Positions 1 through 4,869 of a stretch of DNA of 6,232 nt are shown here, piece after piece. The stretch spans positions 1-6,232 of the forward strand of contig URPA01000084.1 of NCBI GenBank assembly GCA_900549545.1, read 5' to 3'. A program made the translations under genes and the position numbers. Under the pieces are notes generated by a model. The model was given only the letters and a program-made list of their open reading frames with translations, was not told where the DNA came from and did no database searches. Origin of the DNA: an uncultured Eubacteriales bacterium. Lineage in GTDB: Bacteria; Bacillota; Clostridia; Oscillospirales; Oscillospiraceae. Every line of letters starts with the position of its first letter. Position 1 is the first letter of the stretch.

Positions 1-52
1 TGCATATTGTCTCTTTTTATTTTCGGTGTTGCACTTCACATTATAACCTGCC

Positions 53-75
53 CAGCTCCCTCGTCAGAGGGAGCC
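53..75 (+). repeat. GC-rich hairpin repeat, left copy
   Basis: GCTCCCTC (55-62) and GAGGGAGC (67-74) form a perfect 8-bp stem around the 4-nt loop GTCA. The unit reads CAGCTCCCT-N6-AGGGAGCC. The same unit with a different loop (CAGCTCCCT-N7-AGGGAGCC) appears on the minus strand at 6203-6226, so two copies lie in inverted orientation near the two ends of the window. From memory, hairpins of this form are dispersed between genes in many Oscillospiraceae genomes; that is recollection, not a search. It could also act as a terminator of a gene lying to the left, but no T-run follows. Confidence 0.65.
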
Positions 76-176
76 TTTGTGCAGTGCAAACAGTTAGACA
101 ACCCCCAATTTTTCTTTCGACAGTCGTATAAATTCAAGAGTTCAAAATTCTTGAAAAAATGTATTTTTTGTTTTGT

Positions 177-218
177 ATTCTTCATTTTTCATTAAAACGA
201 ATTTTTGTAATGAAGAAT
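177..218. repeat. AT-rich inverted repeat, possible weak terminator
   Basis: ATTCTTCATT (177-186) and AATGAAGAAT (209-218) are perfect 10-bp inverted arms around a 22-nt loop. A run of seven T (222-228) follows the right arm, as in an intrinsic terminator, but the stem is almost entirely A/T and the loop is long. It could be a weak terminator for transcription entering from the left, or a protein-binding site. Confidence 0.35.
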
Positions 219-280
219 TGATTTTTTTACATTCCCCCCAAAAAGCGCCAACGCCCGGTAAAGCAGGTATAAAAAGCCCC

Positions 281-300
281 ATATGAACCAAAATTCATAT
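281..300. promoter_or_regulatory. Operator-like palindrome 1
   Basis: ATATGAA (281-287), six bases, then TTCATAT (294-300): a perfect 7-bp dyad. A second near-perfect copy with the same 6-bp spacer starts 44 bp downstream at 325. Dyads of this size are typical sites for dimeric helix-turn-helix regulators, and the next gene encodes one, so autoregulation is the simplest reading. Binding by that protein is inferred from position only. Confidence 0.5.
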
Positions 301-324
301 ATGGCAGTGCGCATGAACGCAATT

Positions 325-344
325 ATATGAATTAAATTTCATGT
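325..344. promoter_or_regulatory. Operator-like palindrome 2
   Basis: ATATGAA (325-331), six bases, then TTCATGT (338-344); this matches site 1 at 13 of 14 arm positions. The centre-to-centre distance of 44 bp is about four helical turns, so both sites would face nearly the same side of the DNA. Extra half-sites of the form ATGAA or TTCAT occur at 313-317 and 360-364, suggesting an array around the XRE promoter. Confidence 0.5.
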
Positions 345-363
345 TGCTGTCAATTGCATTTCA

Positions 364-392
364 TTCAAATGCGGCAACCGGTGTTGTAGAAT
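364..392 (+). promoter_or_regulatory. Candidate promoter of the XRE regulator
   Basis: TTCAAA (364-369) and TAGAAT (387-392) are separated by 17 bp; the -10 matches consensus at 5 of 6 and the -35 at 4 of 6. A further dyad, GCATTT-N5-AAATGC (356-372), overlaps the -35 and could serve as a repressor site. The operator-like palindromes would sit around -65 and -109 relative to the expected start. Moderate to low confidence because the -35 is poor. Confidence 0.4.
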
Positions 393-410
393 ACCTTGGG
401 GTGAATTGTA

Positions 411-758
411 ATGCTTGAATACGAGCGCAGCCTTGGAGATGCCGTGAAGAGAGCGCGAAAGCGGCTGTCAATGACGCAGCAGCAAGTTGCCGAAGAAGCG
501 GGCATTGATACAAGGACAGTGATGAACATAGAGAACTACCACGGGAACCCGAAAATGGCGGTGCTGTTTCCGCTGCTCAGGGTTTTGAAAATTGACCCGT
601 GGGAGGTCTTTTATCCTGAATTGAAAAATGACAGCTTCGCATTTCACCAGCTTCTTCTCATTTTTGAAGAGTGTTCGGAGGATGAGGTCAGCGCGCTGCT
701 GCCGGTATGTAGGGCAATGCTCGCTGCTCTGAAGACGCAGGAGAAGCCCGATGTATGA
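411..758 (+). CDS. XRE-family (Cro/C1-type) transcriptional regulator
   Basis: Encodes a 115-residue DNA-binding protein. Residues about 8-62 form a Cro/C1 helix-turn-helix (HTH_3): an LGDAVKRARKRL first helix, then MTQQQVAEEAGIDTRTVMNIE, whose TQQQVA and TRTVMNIE segments are the two helices of the reader unit, followed by a P-x-x-x-x-L-x-x-L-x-I-D-P-W tail helix typical of the family. Residues 70-110 form a helical C-terminal part, probably for dimerisation, with no enzyme or toxin-binding motif visible. The ATG start has GGGGTGA (398-404) at a good distance. The gene stands alone: its stop is followed after 9 nt by a terminator. The palindromes upstream suggest it controls its own transcription. 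Whether it also controls the sigma/anti-sigma cluster downstream cannot be read from the sequence; the family call is firm, the targets are unknown. Confidence 0.88.
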   Translation: MLEYERSLGDAVKRARKRLSMTQQQVAEEAGIDTRTVMNIENYHGNPKMAVLFPLLRVLKIDPWEVFYPELKNDSFAFHQLLLIFEECSEDEVSALLPVCRAMLAALKTQEKPDV

Positions 759-767
759 TCAGCGTTG

Positions 768-800
768 AGCCAGTATTCCTTACTGGGATACTGGCTTTTT
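768..800 (+). terminator. Rho-independent terminator after the XRE gene
   Basis: AGCCAGTAT (768-776) pairs perfectly with ATACTGGCT (788-796), with an 11-nt loop, and the stem runs straight into five T (796-800). It lies 9 nt after the XRE stop. This argues that the long open frame beginning at 755 is not the true start of the next gene and that the sigma-factor remnant needs its own promoter. Confidence 0.85.
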
Positions 801-847
801 ACTATATAAACCACGGCAGAGATATAAAAATTTGCAAGTTCTTATGT

Positions 848-854
848 GGGAGAG
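848..854 (+). promoter_or_regulatory. Ribosome binding site fixing the start of the sigma-factor remnant
   Basis: GGGAGAG lies 8 nt before the ATG at 863. In the same frame an ATG at 755 overlaps the end of the XRE gene, but starting there would translate through the terminator and add about 36 residues unlike any sigma factor. The site at 848 supports 863 as the original start. Confidence 0.55.
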
Positions 855-862
855 ACGGGGAT

Positions 863-1290
863 ATGGAAAGCTTTCAAAGCAGATGCACCCGGGAACAAAA
901 CCAGCTTATTGAAGACCTGTTCAAATCAGAATACAAGGACATGGCCTTATTTGCATATAACACCCTTGGGGACGCGAATCTGGCGGAGGCGGCGGTGCAG
1001 GATACATTCCTGATCGCAATGTCATCAAGCATATCGAGCGGGACAGAAATTATTTATATAGAAAGAACATATCCCTGCATGAGGCCGCACTTGAGGCGGC
1101 CCCATATATGGATACATACTCGGAGGTCGGCGTGGATGTGAGCAGCAGCGACGAGTGGAAGCTGCTGATGCGGTTTTATATTGAGGGATATTCCATGCGG
1201 GAGCTGGCGGAGGAAAATGAAATTTCAGAAGAGGCCGTTAAATCGCGGCTGAGAAGAGCCCGAGCCAAATTGAGAGAAAAATTAAAATAA
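863..1290 (+). pseudogene. Broken ECF-type RNA polymerase sigma factor (sigma-70 family)
   Basis: The first frame (863 to about 1017) encodes MESFQSRCTREQNQL... through LAEAAVQDTFLIA, which matches sigma region 2.1-2.2 (the A-x-x-A-V-Q-D-T-F core-binding helix). After that the frame yields unrelated residues and stops at 1141. Sigma-like sequence resumes one frame over at about 1018 with NVIKHIERDRNYLYRK and runs to the stop at 1290. It includes a clear region 4 helix-turn-helix: YIEGYSMRELAEENEIS, then EEAVKSRLRRARAKLREKL. In family members about 20-25 residues (region 2.3/2.4, -10 recognition and melting) separate DTFLIA from the N-x-I-x-x-x-x-R segment; here they are absent. The change fits one deletion of roughly 65-75 bp whose length is 1 modulo 3. 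The full sigma factor cannot be made. A 60-residue region-4-only product could start at ATG 1108. Ordinary decay is most likely. Confidence 0.85.
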
Positions 1291-1305
1291 TTCAAAAAAA
1301 TAAGA

Positions 1306-1336
1306 CACTTTTTTGCTTCCTGATGGAATGTATATA
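1306..1336 (+). promoter_or_regulatory. Promoter-like sequence before the anti-sigma gene (doubtful)
   Basis: CTTTTT (1308-1313), 17 bp, then TATATA (1331-1336). The region shares CAC-T5, then TGGAATGTATA at identical spacing, with the sequence before the zinc-ribbon gene (2795-2825). The weakness is that a start about 7 nt after the -10 would fall at about 1343, inside the ribosome site GGGAGG (1341-1346). It may therefore be a shared protein-binding element or chance similarity. Confidence 0.25.
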
Positions 1337-1354
1337 TGAAGGGAGGATAGACGA

Positions 1355-2221
1355 ATGGCGCCGGAACAGACCAACAGCTCATTTGACTATCTCAACAAAT
1401 TAAATGTTCAGCAGCTCCGTGAGATTCTTCGTCTGCAACTGGACGAGGAGGAGGTCAATATTGAGCTGATAAAAAAAATCAACGCTGTTTTGGAGTCAAA
1501 GGCAGAAGAAATAGACCTCGATGTTGATTCTGCCTATGCCAGGCTGCGCGCTGCCGAAGGTTCTGAGCCGCTGTACGGCGAAGTAGTTGACGAGATGGCG
1601 GCCGAGTCCAGGCCCCGTAAGGCTGCCGGCCATCACCCGAAGGTTCGCTCTTTATTAAGAGTCGGCCTTGTTGCGGCGGTCATGATTGTGCTGTTTATTG
1701 GCACGGGCATCGTCGCCTCCGCAATGGGCTTTGACTTCTGGGGCGCGATGAGCGACTGGACATCGGACAGGTTTGGATTCCTTATGGGGGATAGCATAAA
1801 TGATGGTTTATATGGGCAAAGCGACATTGACGCGCCATATTATGAATTGACCGAAGCGCTGAATGAAGCCGGTATTGCTGCAAATGTGGTGCCGAAATAT
1901 ATGCCGGTCAGCTATTCTTTGACATCAATTAATACAAGCGATAGTACAAGAGGCCTCGGTATATATTGTACTTTGGTGCACAACGACGAAGAAATTCTTT
2001 TGAATTATCTCTTGATAGAGGAAAATTCAAATAGAGTTTTTACAAAGGATGAAGTCGCTCCAGAAGTATACACAGCCGGTGGAATAGACCACAGCATATT
2101 TACTAACGAGGGAAAATACATTGCAGTCTGGATGAATCAAAATGTCCAGTGTGAGATTCAGGGGGTCGTGGATAAAGGTGAGCTGCTGAAGATGATTGAT
2201 TCGATTTATAAGGAGAGATAG
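1355..2221 (+). CDS. DUF4367-type membrane anti-sigma-like protein
   Basis: A 288-residue single-pass membrane protein. Residues 1-100 are charged and helical, likely cytoplasmic; residues 10-64 (FDYLNKLNVQQLREILRLQL, later LDVDSAYARL) resemble the N-terminal part seen in clostridial proteins encoded beside ECF sigma factors. Residues about 103-125 (VGLVAAVMIVLFIGTGIVAS) form one membrane helix. The extracellular part ends in a DUF4367-like segment (residues about 235-286) with GGIDHSIFTNEGKYIAVWMN and a final GELLKMIDSIYK. Expected role: hold the sigma factor inactive until an envelope signal arrives. It follows the broken sigma gene by 64 nt, with GGGAGG (1341-1346) 8 nt before the ATG, and is itself intact. 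If it still works it must bind another sigma factor encoded elsewhere, or act as a sensor only. Family assignment is from memory of conserved features; binding to sigma is inferred from context. Confidence 0.75.
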   Translation: MAPEQTNSSFDYLNKLNVQQLREILRLQLDEEEVNIELIKKINAVLESKAEEIDLDVDSAYARLRAAEGSEPLYGEVVDEMAAESRPRKAAGHHPKVRSLLRVGLVAAVMIVLFIGTGIVASAMGFDFWGAMSDWTSDRFGFLMGDSINDGLYGQSDIDAPYYELTEALNEAGIAANVVPKYMPVSYSLTSINTSDSTRGLGIYCTLVHNDEEILLNYLLIEENSNRVFTKDEVAPEVYTAGGIDHSIFTNEGKYIAVWMNQNVQCEIQGVVDKGELLKMIDSIYKER

Positions 2222-2224
2222 AGC

Positions 2225-2653
2225 ATGAAAAAAACAGCGCGGACTCTTTTATTGATGGTTCTGATAATTTCCATAATGTCTACATCTTTTGTCATGGCGT
2301 ATGCGGCCACTCCCCGCTCAAACGCCTATGTATCTTCCTTTGATAATAAAATTTCTGCATTAGGTGACGGTAAGGTCAAAATAGAATTTGACACATGGGG
2401 AACGGGCACAATGGACAAGATTGGCGCATCAGTAATAAAGCTGTACGACCAAAATGGCTTGGTATACACATTCAAAATGTCAGATTCTGCCTACACTTCT
2501 CAAATGATTGGCACCAAGTTAACTCATTATTATGGAAGCGTTACATATCAGGGCGTTGAGGGGAACACCTACAATGCACTTGTTACCCATTATGCCGCCA
2601 AGGGCACCGGCAGCGGGACAGAGAACTATACGACAAATTCTGTTGTGGCTTAA
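2225..2653 (+). CDS. Small secreted protein, co-transcribed with the anti-sigma-like gene
   Basis: A 142-residue protein with a typical signal peptide: MKKTAR, a hydrophobic core at residues 8-24, and an A-Y-A motif at 25-27 giving likely cleavage before A28. The mature part (about 115 residues) has alternating polar and hydrophobic residues and looks like a beta-sandwich, with a KIEFDTWGTGTMDKIGAS segment (residues 52-69) and a Y-x-G-S-V-T-Y-x-G segment near 103-111. It has no cysteine, no lipobox and no LPxTG anchor, so it is probably released or loosely held at the surface. I recall similar unnamed proteins in Clostridia but know no function. The ATG is 3 nt after the upstream stop, with AAGGAGA (2210-2216) inside the end of that gene, so the two are one operon. 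A role as target or effector of the sigma/anti-sigma system is inferred only. Confidence 0.75.
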   Translation: MKKTARTLLLMVLIISIMSTSFVMAYAATPRSNAYVSSFDNKISALGDGKVKIEFDTWGTGTMDKIGASVIKLYDQNGLVYTFKMSDSAYTSQMIGTKLTHYYGSVTYQGVEGNTYNALVTHYAAKGTGSGTENYTTNSVVA

Positions 2654-2685
2654 CATAGGCACAGCGTAATAATATCAAAATTATC

Positions 2686-2728
2686 AAGGCGCCCACAGGA
2701 GCTTTCTTCCTGTGGGTGCCTTATTTTC
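2686..2728 (+). terminator. Strong rho-independent terminator of the sigma/anti-sigma operon
   Basis: The 15-bp arms at 2686-2700 and 2708-2722 pair fully, with a single G-U wobble (2691 with 2717), around a 7-nt loop. The tail TTATTTT (2721-2727) follows. It lies 32 nt after the secreted-protein stop. The reverse strand gives a similar stem but a poorer T-tract, so it might also weakly stop minus-strand transcription coming through from the permease gene. Confidence 0.92.
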
Positions 2729-2796
2729 GTGTTGAATTTATCCAATATCGCGAGGGGATTTTAGTGCATTGTGCCGAAATTGAAAGCAGCGTGGCA

Positions 2797-2825
2797 CTTT
2801 TTGCCGGGGAGCTGGAATGTATAAA
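2797..2825 (+). promoter_or_regulatory. Candidate promoter of the zinc-ribbon gene
   Basis: TATAAA (2820-2825), preceded at 17 bp by CTTTTT (2797-2802). The -10 is good; the -35 is poor. A start near 2832 would give a leader of about 36 nt, compatible with the ribosome site at 2854. GGAATGTAT (2814-2822) recurs before the anti-sigma-like gene and the Fic gene. A small hairpin GTGCC/GGCAC (2771-2775 and 2793-2797) touches the -35. Confidence 0.4.
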
Positions 2826-2853
2826 TAGAAGCACATAAAACACTTGAAATTTT

Positions 2854-2860
2854 GGGGGAA
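2854..2860 (+). promoter_or_regulatory. Ribosome binding site deciding the zinc-ribbon start
   Basis: GGGGGAA lies 7 nt before ATG 2868. An in-frame TTG at 2844 would add eight residues, but no ribosome site precedes it, so ATG 2868 is preferred. Confidence 0.6.
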
Positions 2861-2867
2861 TCAAACA

Positions 2868-3119
2868 ATGTCATTCAAACTGGCTTCAATATTACGGCGC
2901 GGCGCGGACCATTTTTCCGTCGCCAGATACCGCATTCCTATGCGGGTAAGGGAGGTCTGCCAGTTTTACAGCGGGGACTTATATCCGGTCTGTCCGCGCT
3001 GCTGCGATACCATTGACAGAGAATACATGCGCTATTGCGACCGCTGCGGCCAGCGCCTCGGCTGGGAGTTTTATGACTACACAGAGGTCGTCCCGGCCCC
3101 GCGGAACAGGAAGCGTTAA
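2868..3119 (+). CDS. Small zinc-ribbon protein
   Basis: An 83-residue basic protein. Residues 42-60 hold two paired cysteine knuckles, CPRC (42-45) and CDRC (57-60), 11 residues apart, a standard four-cysteine zinc ribbon; C31 and C46 are additional. The pattern CPRCCDTIDREYMRYCDRCGQRLGW resembles small zinc-ribbon proteins that I recall from clostridial genomes, often in prophage or mobile regions, where no activity is assigned. The N-terminal 30 residues are rich in arginine and could bind nucleic acid; the C-terminus ends PRNRKR. No enzyme motif or membrane segment is visible. It is a single gene with its own likely promoter, and its stop codon interlocks with that of the convergent permease (shared TTAA, 3116-3119). 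Zinc binding is well supported; function is unknown. Confidence 0.75.
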   Translation: MSFKLASILRRGADHFSVARYRIPMRVREVCQFYSGDLYPVCPRCCDTIDREYMRYCDRCGQRLGWEFYDYTEVVPAPRNRKR

Positions 3120-4228
3120 GCAGTCAGCGGGAGCTGATACAGCGCCAGCAGCAGCGCGAGCAGGCCGAAGTTCACCGCGGAGAACACGGCGAGGTATCTG
3201 CCGGTGCCCGCGTGCTGGGAGTGGGAATATAATTTGAGGCTTATGAGGCTTGCAAGGCTCGCCACCGGCGTGCCGAGGCCGCCTATGTTCACACCGAGCA
3301 GCAGCTCACGGCCAGCGTCCGTAAAGCCGGAGAGCAGCAGAGCGGAGGGGACATTGCTGATAACCTGACTTGTGAGCGCGCCGGTGAGCAGCTCCCGCCC
3401 GGAGAGCAGGCGGCGCAGCAGCGCCTCCACTGCGCCGATGCGCGCCAGATTCCCGGAAAAAACGAAGAAGCACACGAAGGTCAGCAGCAACAGGAAATCC
3501 GCCTTTATAAGCCTGCGCCGGTCGAATATAAGCAGCGTCAGCACAAGGATTCCCAGCATCCACTGCCAGCTTATCAGCCGCAGCACCACCAGCAGGCACA
3601 GCGCAAACAGCGCCAGATACAGCCCGAGGCTCTTTTTATCCATGCCCGGCGCCTCGCCCAGAAAGACGCTCACCCGCTCGCGGGGCAGGCGCAGGCTCAA
3701 AAGCAGCACGGCAAGCAGGCTCAGCCCCCACAGCGGCCCGGTGGCGGAGAGAAAGTCCGCCATGCTCAGGTCATAGCGGGAGTAGAGATACAGGTTCTGG
3801 GGGTTTCCCACCGGGGTGAGCACGCTGCCGAGGTTTGCCGCCACCGTTTGCAGCACGACCACCCAGATGAGCTCCTTTTCCTGATGGGCCATGCCCAGCA
3901 CCACCACGGCGAAGGGCACAAAGGTCAAAAGCGCCACATCATTTGTTATAAGCATGGCGCTGAAAAAGCACAGCAGCACCAGTGTCAGCCCCATGGCGCG
4001 GACGGAACCGGCCTTGCCGCAGAGCCTATGCGCCAGCGCGGTGAACGCCCCGGCGTGGCGCAGCCCCGCCACGACCACCATCAGGCAGTACAGCAGAGCA
4101 AGCGTGCGAAAATCAATATATCCAATGTAGGCCGCGTCCGGCGGGACAAAAAAGCAGCTTATCAGCGCCGCGGCAAATGCGATACAGAGCGTCAGCTCCT
4201 GCTTGACAAAATCCTTTACCCGGCTCAC
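3116..4228 (-). CDS. SLC13/CitMHS-like anion permease
   Basis: A 370-residue polytopic membrane protein, likely 10 or so helices, of the ion-transporter superfamily that includes CitMHS, ArsB, NhaD and SLC13. The two inverted halves each show a re-entrant loop signature: AMLITNDVALLTFVPF (residues 91-106) then NLGSVLTPVGNPQNLYLYS (132-150) in the first half, and SQVISNVPSALLLSGF then GVNIGGLGTPVASLASLISL in the second. The Asn-rich and Pro-Gly loops are the usual substrate and cation sites. Substrate cannot be told; a carboxylate or other anion coupled to Na+ or H+ is typical. At 370 residues it is shorter than the usual 400-450 of CitMHS. The start is GTG, overlapping the NUDIX stop as GTGA (4225-4228), so translation is coupled; AAAGG lies 10 nt upstream. 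No terminator follows; the gene runs into the zinc-ribbon gene on the other strand. Base composition is clearly GC-richer than the left half of the window. Confidence 0.85.
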   Translation of the reverse strand: MSRVKDFVKQELTLCIAFAAALISCFFVPPDAAYIGYIDFRTLALLYCLMVVVAGLRHAGAFTALAHRLCGKAGSVRAMGLTLVLLCFFSAMLITNDVALLTFVPFAVVVLGMAHQEKELIWVVVLQTVAANLGSVLTPVGNPQNLYLYSRYDLSMADFLSATGPLWGLSLLAVLLLSLRLPRERVSVFLGEAPGMDKKSLGLYLALFALCLLVVLRLISWQWMLGILVLTLLIFDRRRLIKADFLLLLTFVCFFVFSGNLARIGAVEALLRRLLSGRELLTGALTSQVISNVPSALLLSGFTDAGRELLLGVNIGGLGTPVASLASLISLKLYSHSQHAGTGRYLAVFSAVNFGLLALLLALYQLPLTA

Positions 4229-4695
4229 AGCTCCATCGCCTTTCCGTTGAGAGCCGCACGCACCAGCCGCTCACCCTGATAGCAGAGCTTGAGCGAGAAA
4301 AACGGCGCGTCGCTTCCGAGCAGGCGGAGGAAGATTTTATCGCCCTCCCATATCGGCAGGGACAGCAGCCGCTCCTTTTCCACCCATTCAAGCTCTCCCT
4401 CGTCGCAGGCTTTAATCTGCCCGGTGAAGCCGTCGGCTGTGAACAGGTGCATATACTCGCCGCCCCACTCGTCGCTCACGAAGGTGACGATGCCCCGGTA
4501 GCGCCAGCGGGTGAGCTCAAGGCCCGTCTCCTCCTTCACCTCGCGCAGCATGCACTCTTCCGGGCTCTCCCCTTCCTCAAACTTGCCGCCAACGCCGATC
4601 CACTTGTCGTGGTTTTCGTCGTTGACTTTTTTTGTGCGGTGGAGCAGCAGGTAACTCTCCCCGCGCTCGATATAGCAAAGTGACGTGTTTTTCAT
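4225..4695 (-). CDS. NUDIX hydrolase, MutT/8-oxo-dGTP diphosphatase-like
   Basis: A 156-residue cytoplasmic NUDIX enzyme. The full NUDIX box G-x5-E-x7-REVKEETGL spans residues 37-59 (G37, E43, R51, E52, E55, E56, G58), with all metal-binding glutamates present. The N-terminal part (LCYIERGESYLLLHRTKKVNDENHDKWIGVGGKF) and the later GDKIFLRLLGSDAPFFSL resemble Firmicutes proteins annotated as 8-oxo-dGTP diphosphatase, which remove oxidised nucleotides from the pool; other nucleoside diphosphate derivatives are possible. Length is normal for that group. The ATG start at 4695 has GAGG 8 nt upstream. A near-consensus promoter lies at 4726-4754, and the permease follows through a 4-nt overlap, so the two form one operon. 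Their functional link is not obvious; the pairing may be simply transcriptional convenience. Confidence 0.92.
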   Translation of the reverse strand: MKNTSLCYIERGESYLLLHRTKKVNDENHDKWIGVGGKFEEGESPEECMLREVKEETGLELTRWRYRGIVTFVSDEWGGEYMHLFTADGFTGQIKACDEGELEWVEKERLLSLPIWEGDKIFLRLLGSDAPFFSLKLCYQGERLVRAALNGKAMEL

Positions 4696-4725
4696 CGTAT
4701 CGCCTCGAATAATTCAAATCGACTT

Positions 4726-4754
4726 ATTTTACATAGGCTGCCCTGCCTTGTCAA
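4726..4754 (-). promoter_or_regulatory. Housekeeping promoter of the NUDIX-permease operon
   Basis: Reading the minus strand, a perfect TTGACA (4754-4749), a 17-bp spacer and TAAAAT (4731-4726; 5 of 6). Expected transcription start is near 4719, giving a leader of about 24 nt. This is the best promoter match in the window and suggests steady expression. Confidence 0.85.
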
Positions 4755-4812
4755 ACAAAATCGCGCAAATCGGCTCCGCCGGGCAGGCAATTTTTTGTTT
4801 TCCGCAAGTTTT

Positions 4813-4842
4813 TTCCCTGTTTGCCGGAATGTATGGTATAAT
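4813..4842 (+). promoter_or_regulatory. Extended -10 promoter of the Fic operon
   Basis: TATAAT (4837-4842) is a perfect -10, preceded by TGG (4834-4836), the extended -10 form TGN. The -35 region is weak (TTCCCT at 4813-4818, 18-bp spacer), as is common with extended -10 sites. Expected start is near 4849, 21 nt before the Fic ATG. It is divergent from the NUDIX promoter, with about 58 bp between the two -35 boxes. Confidence 0.75.
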
Positions 4843-4869
4843 CCTTTTATCAAACTGCGGGAGGGTAAT

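Larger units (their letters stand above)
1..410. other. Non-coding, AT-rich leader region upstream of the XRE regulator
   Basis: No convincing gene lies here: the open frames are short, lack a ribosome site and resemble no protein family. The stretch holds a GC-rich hairpin repeat (53-75), a 10-bp AT-rich inverted repeat (177-218), two operator-like palindromes (281-300 and 325-344) and a candidate promoter (364-392). A 7-bp pair of inverted arms, TTGCACT at 29-35 and AGTGCAA at 83-89, encloses the GC-rich hairpin. Nothing else recognisable was found. Confidence 0.7.

Noticed and set aside
7..195. 62-codon open frame at the left end
   Set aside because: No ribosome site, low-complexity Phe/Lys-rich C-terminus, and it crosses a hairpin repeat and half of an inverted repeat.
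755..1141. Open frame of 128 codons overlapping the XRE stop, as an intact gene
   Set aside because: It runs through a strong terminator, its first 36 residues resemble nothing, and its last 40 residues are out-of-frame sigma sequence. The true start is 863 and the gene is broken.
863..1290. Programmed frameshift making a full sigma factor from two frames
   Set aside because: No slippery sequence is seen at the junction, and a frameshift would not restore the missing 20-25 residues of region 2.
3848..4279. Plus-strand open frames opposite the permease, rich in His, Gln and Arg
   Set aside because: Composition is typical of the reverse of hydrophobic membrane codons, and the minus-strand permease has clear family motifs.
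4755..4800. Hairpin plus T-run between the divergent promoters as a terminator
   Set aside because: The possible stems are only 3-4 bp, and no transcript should need ending between two divergent promoters.
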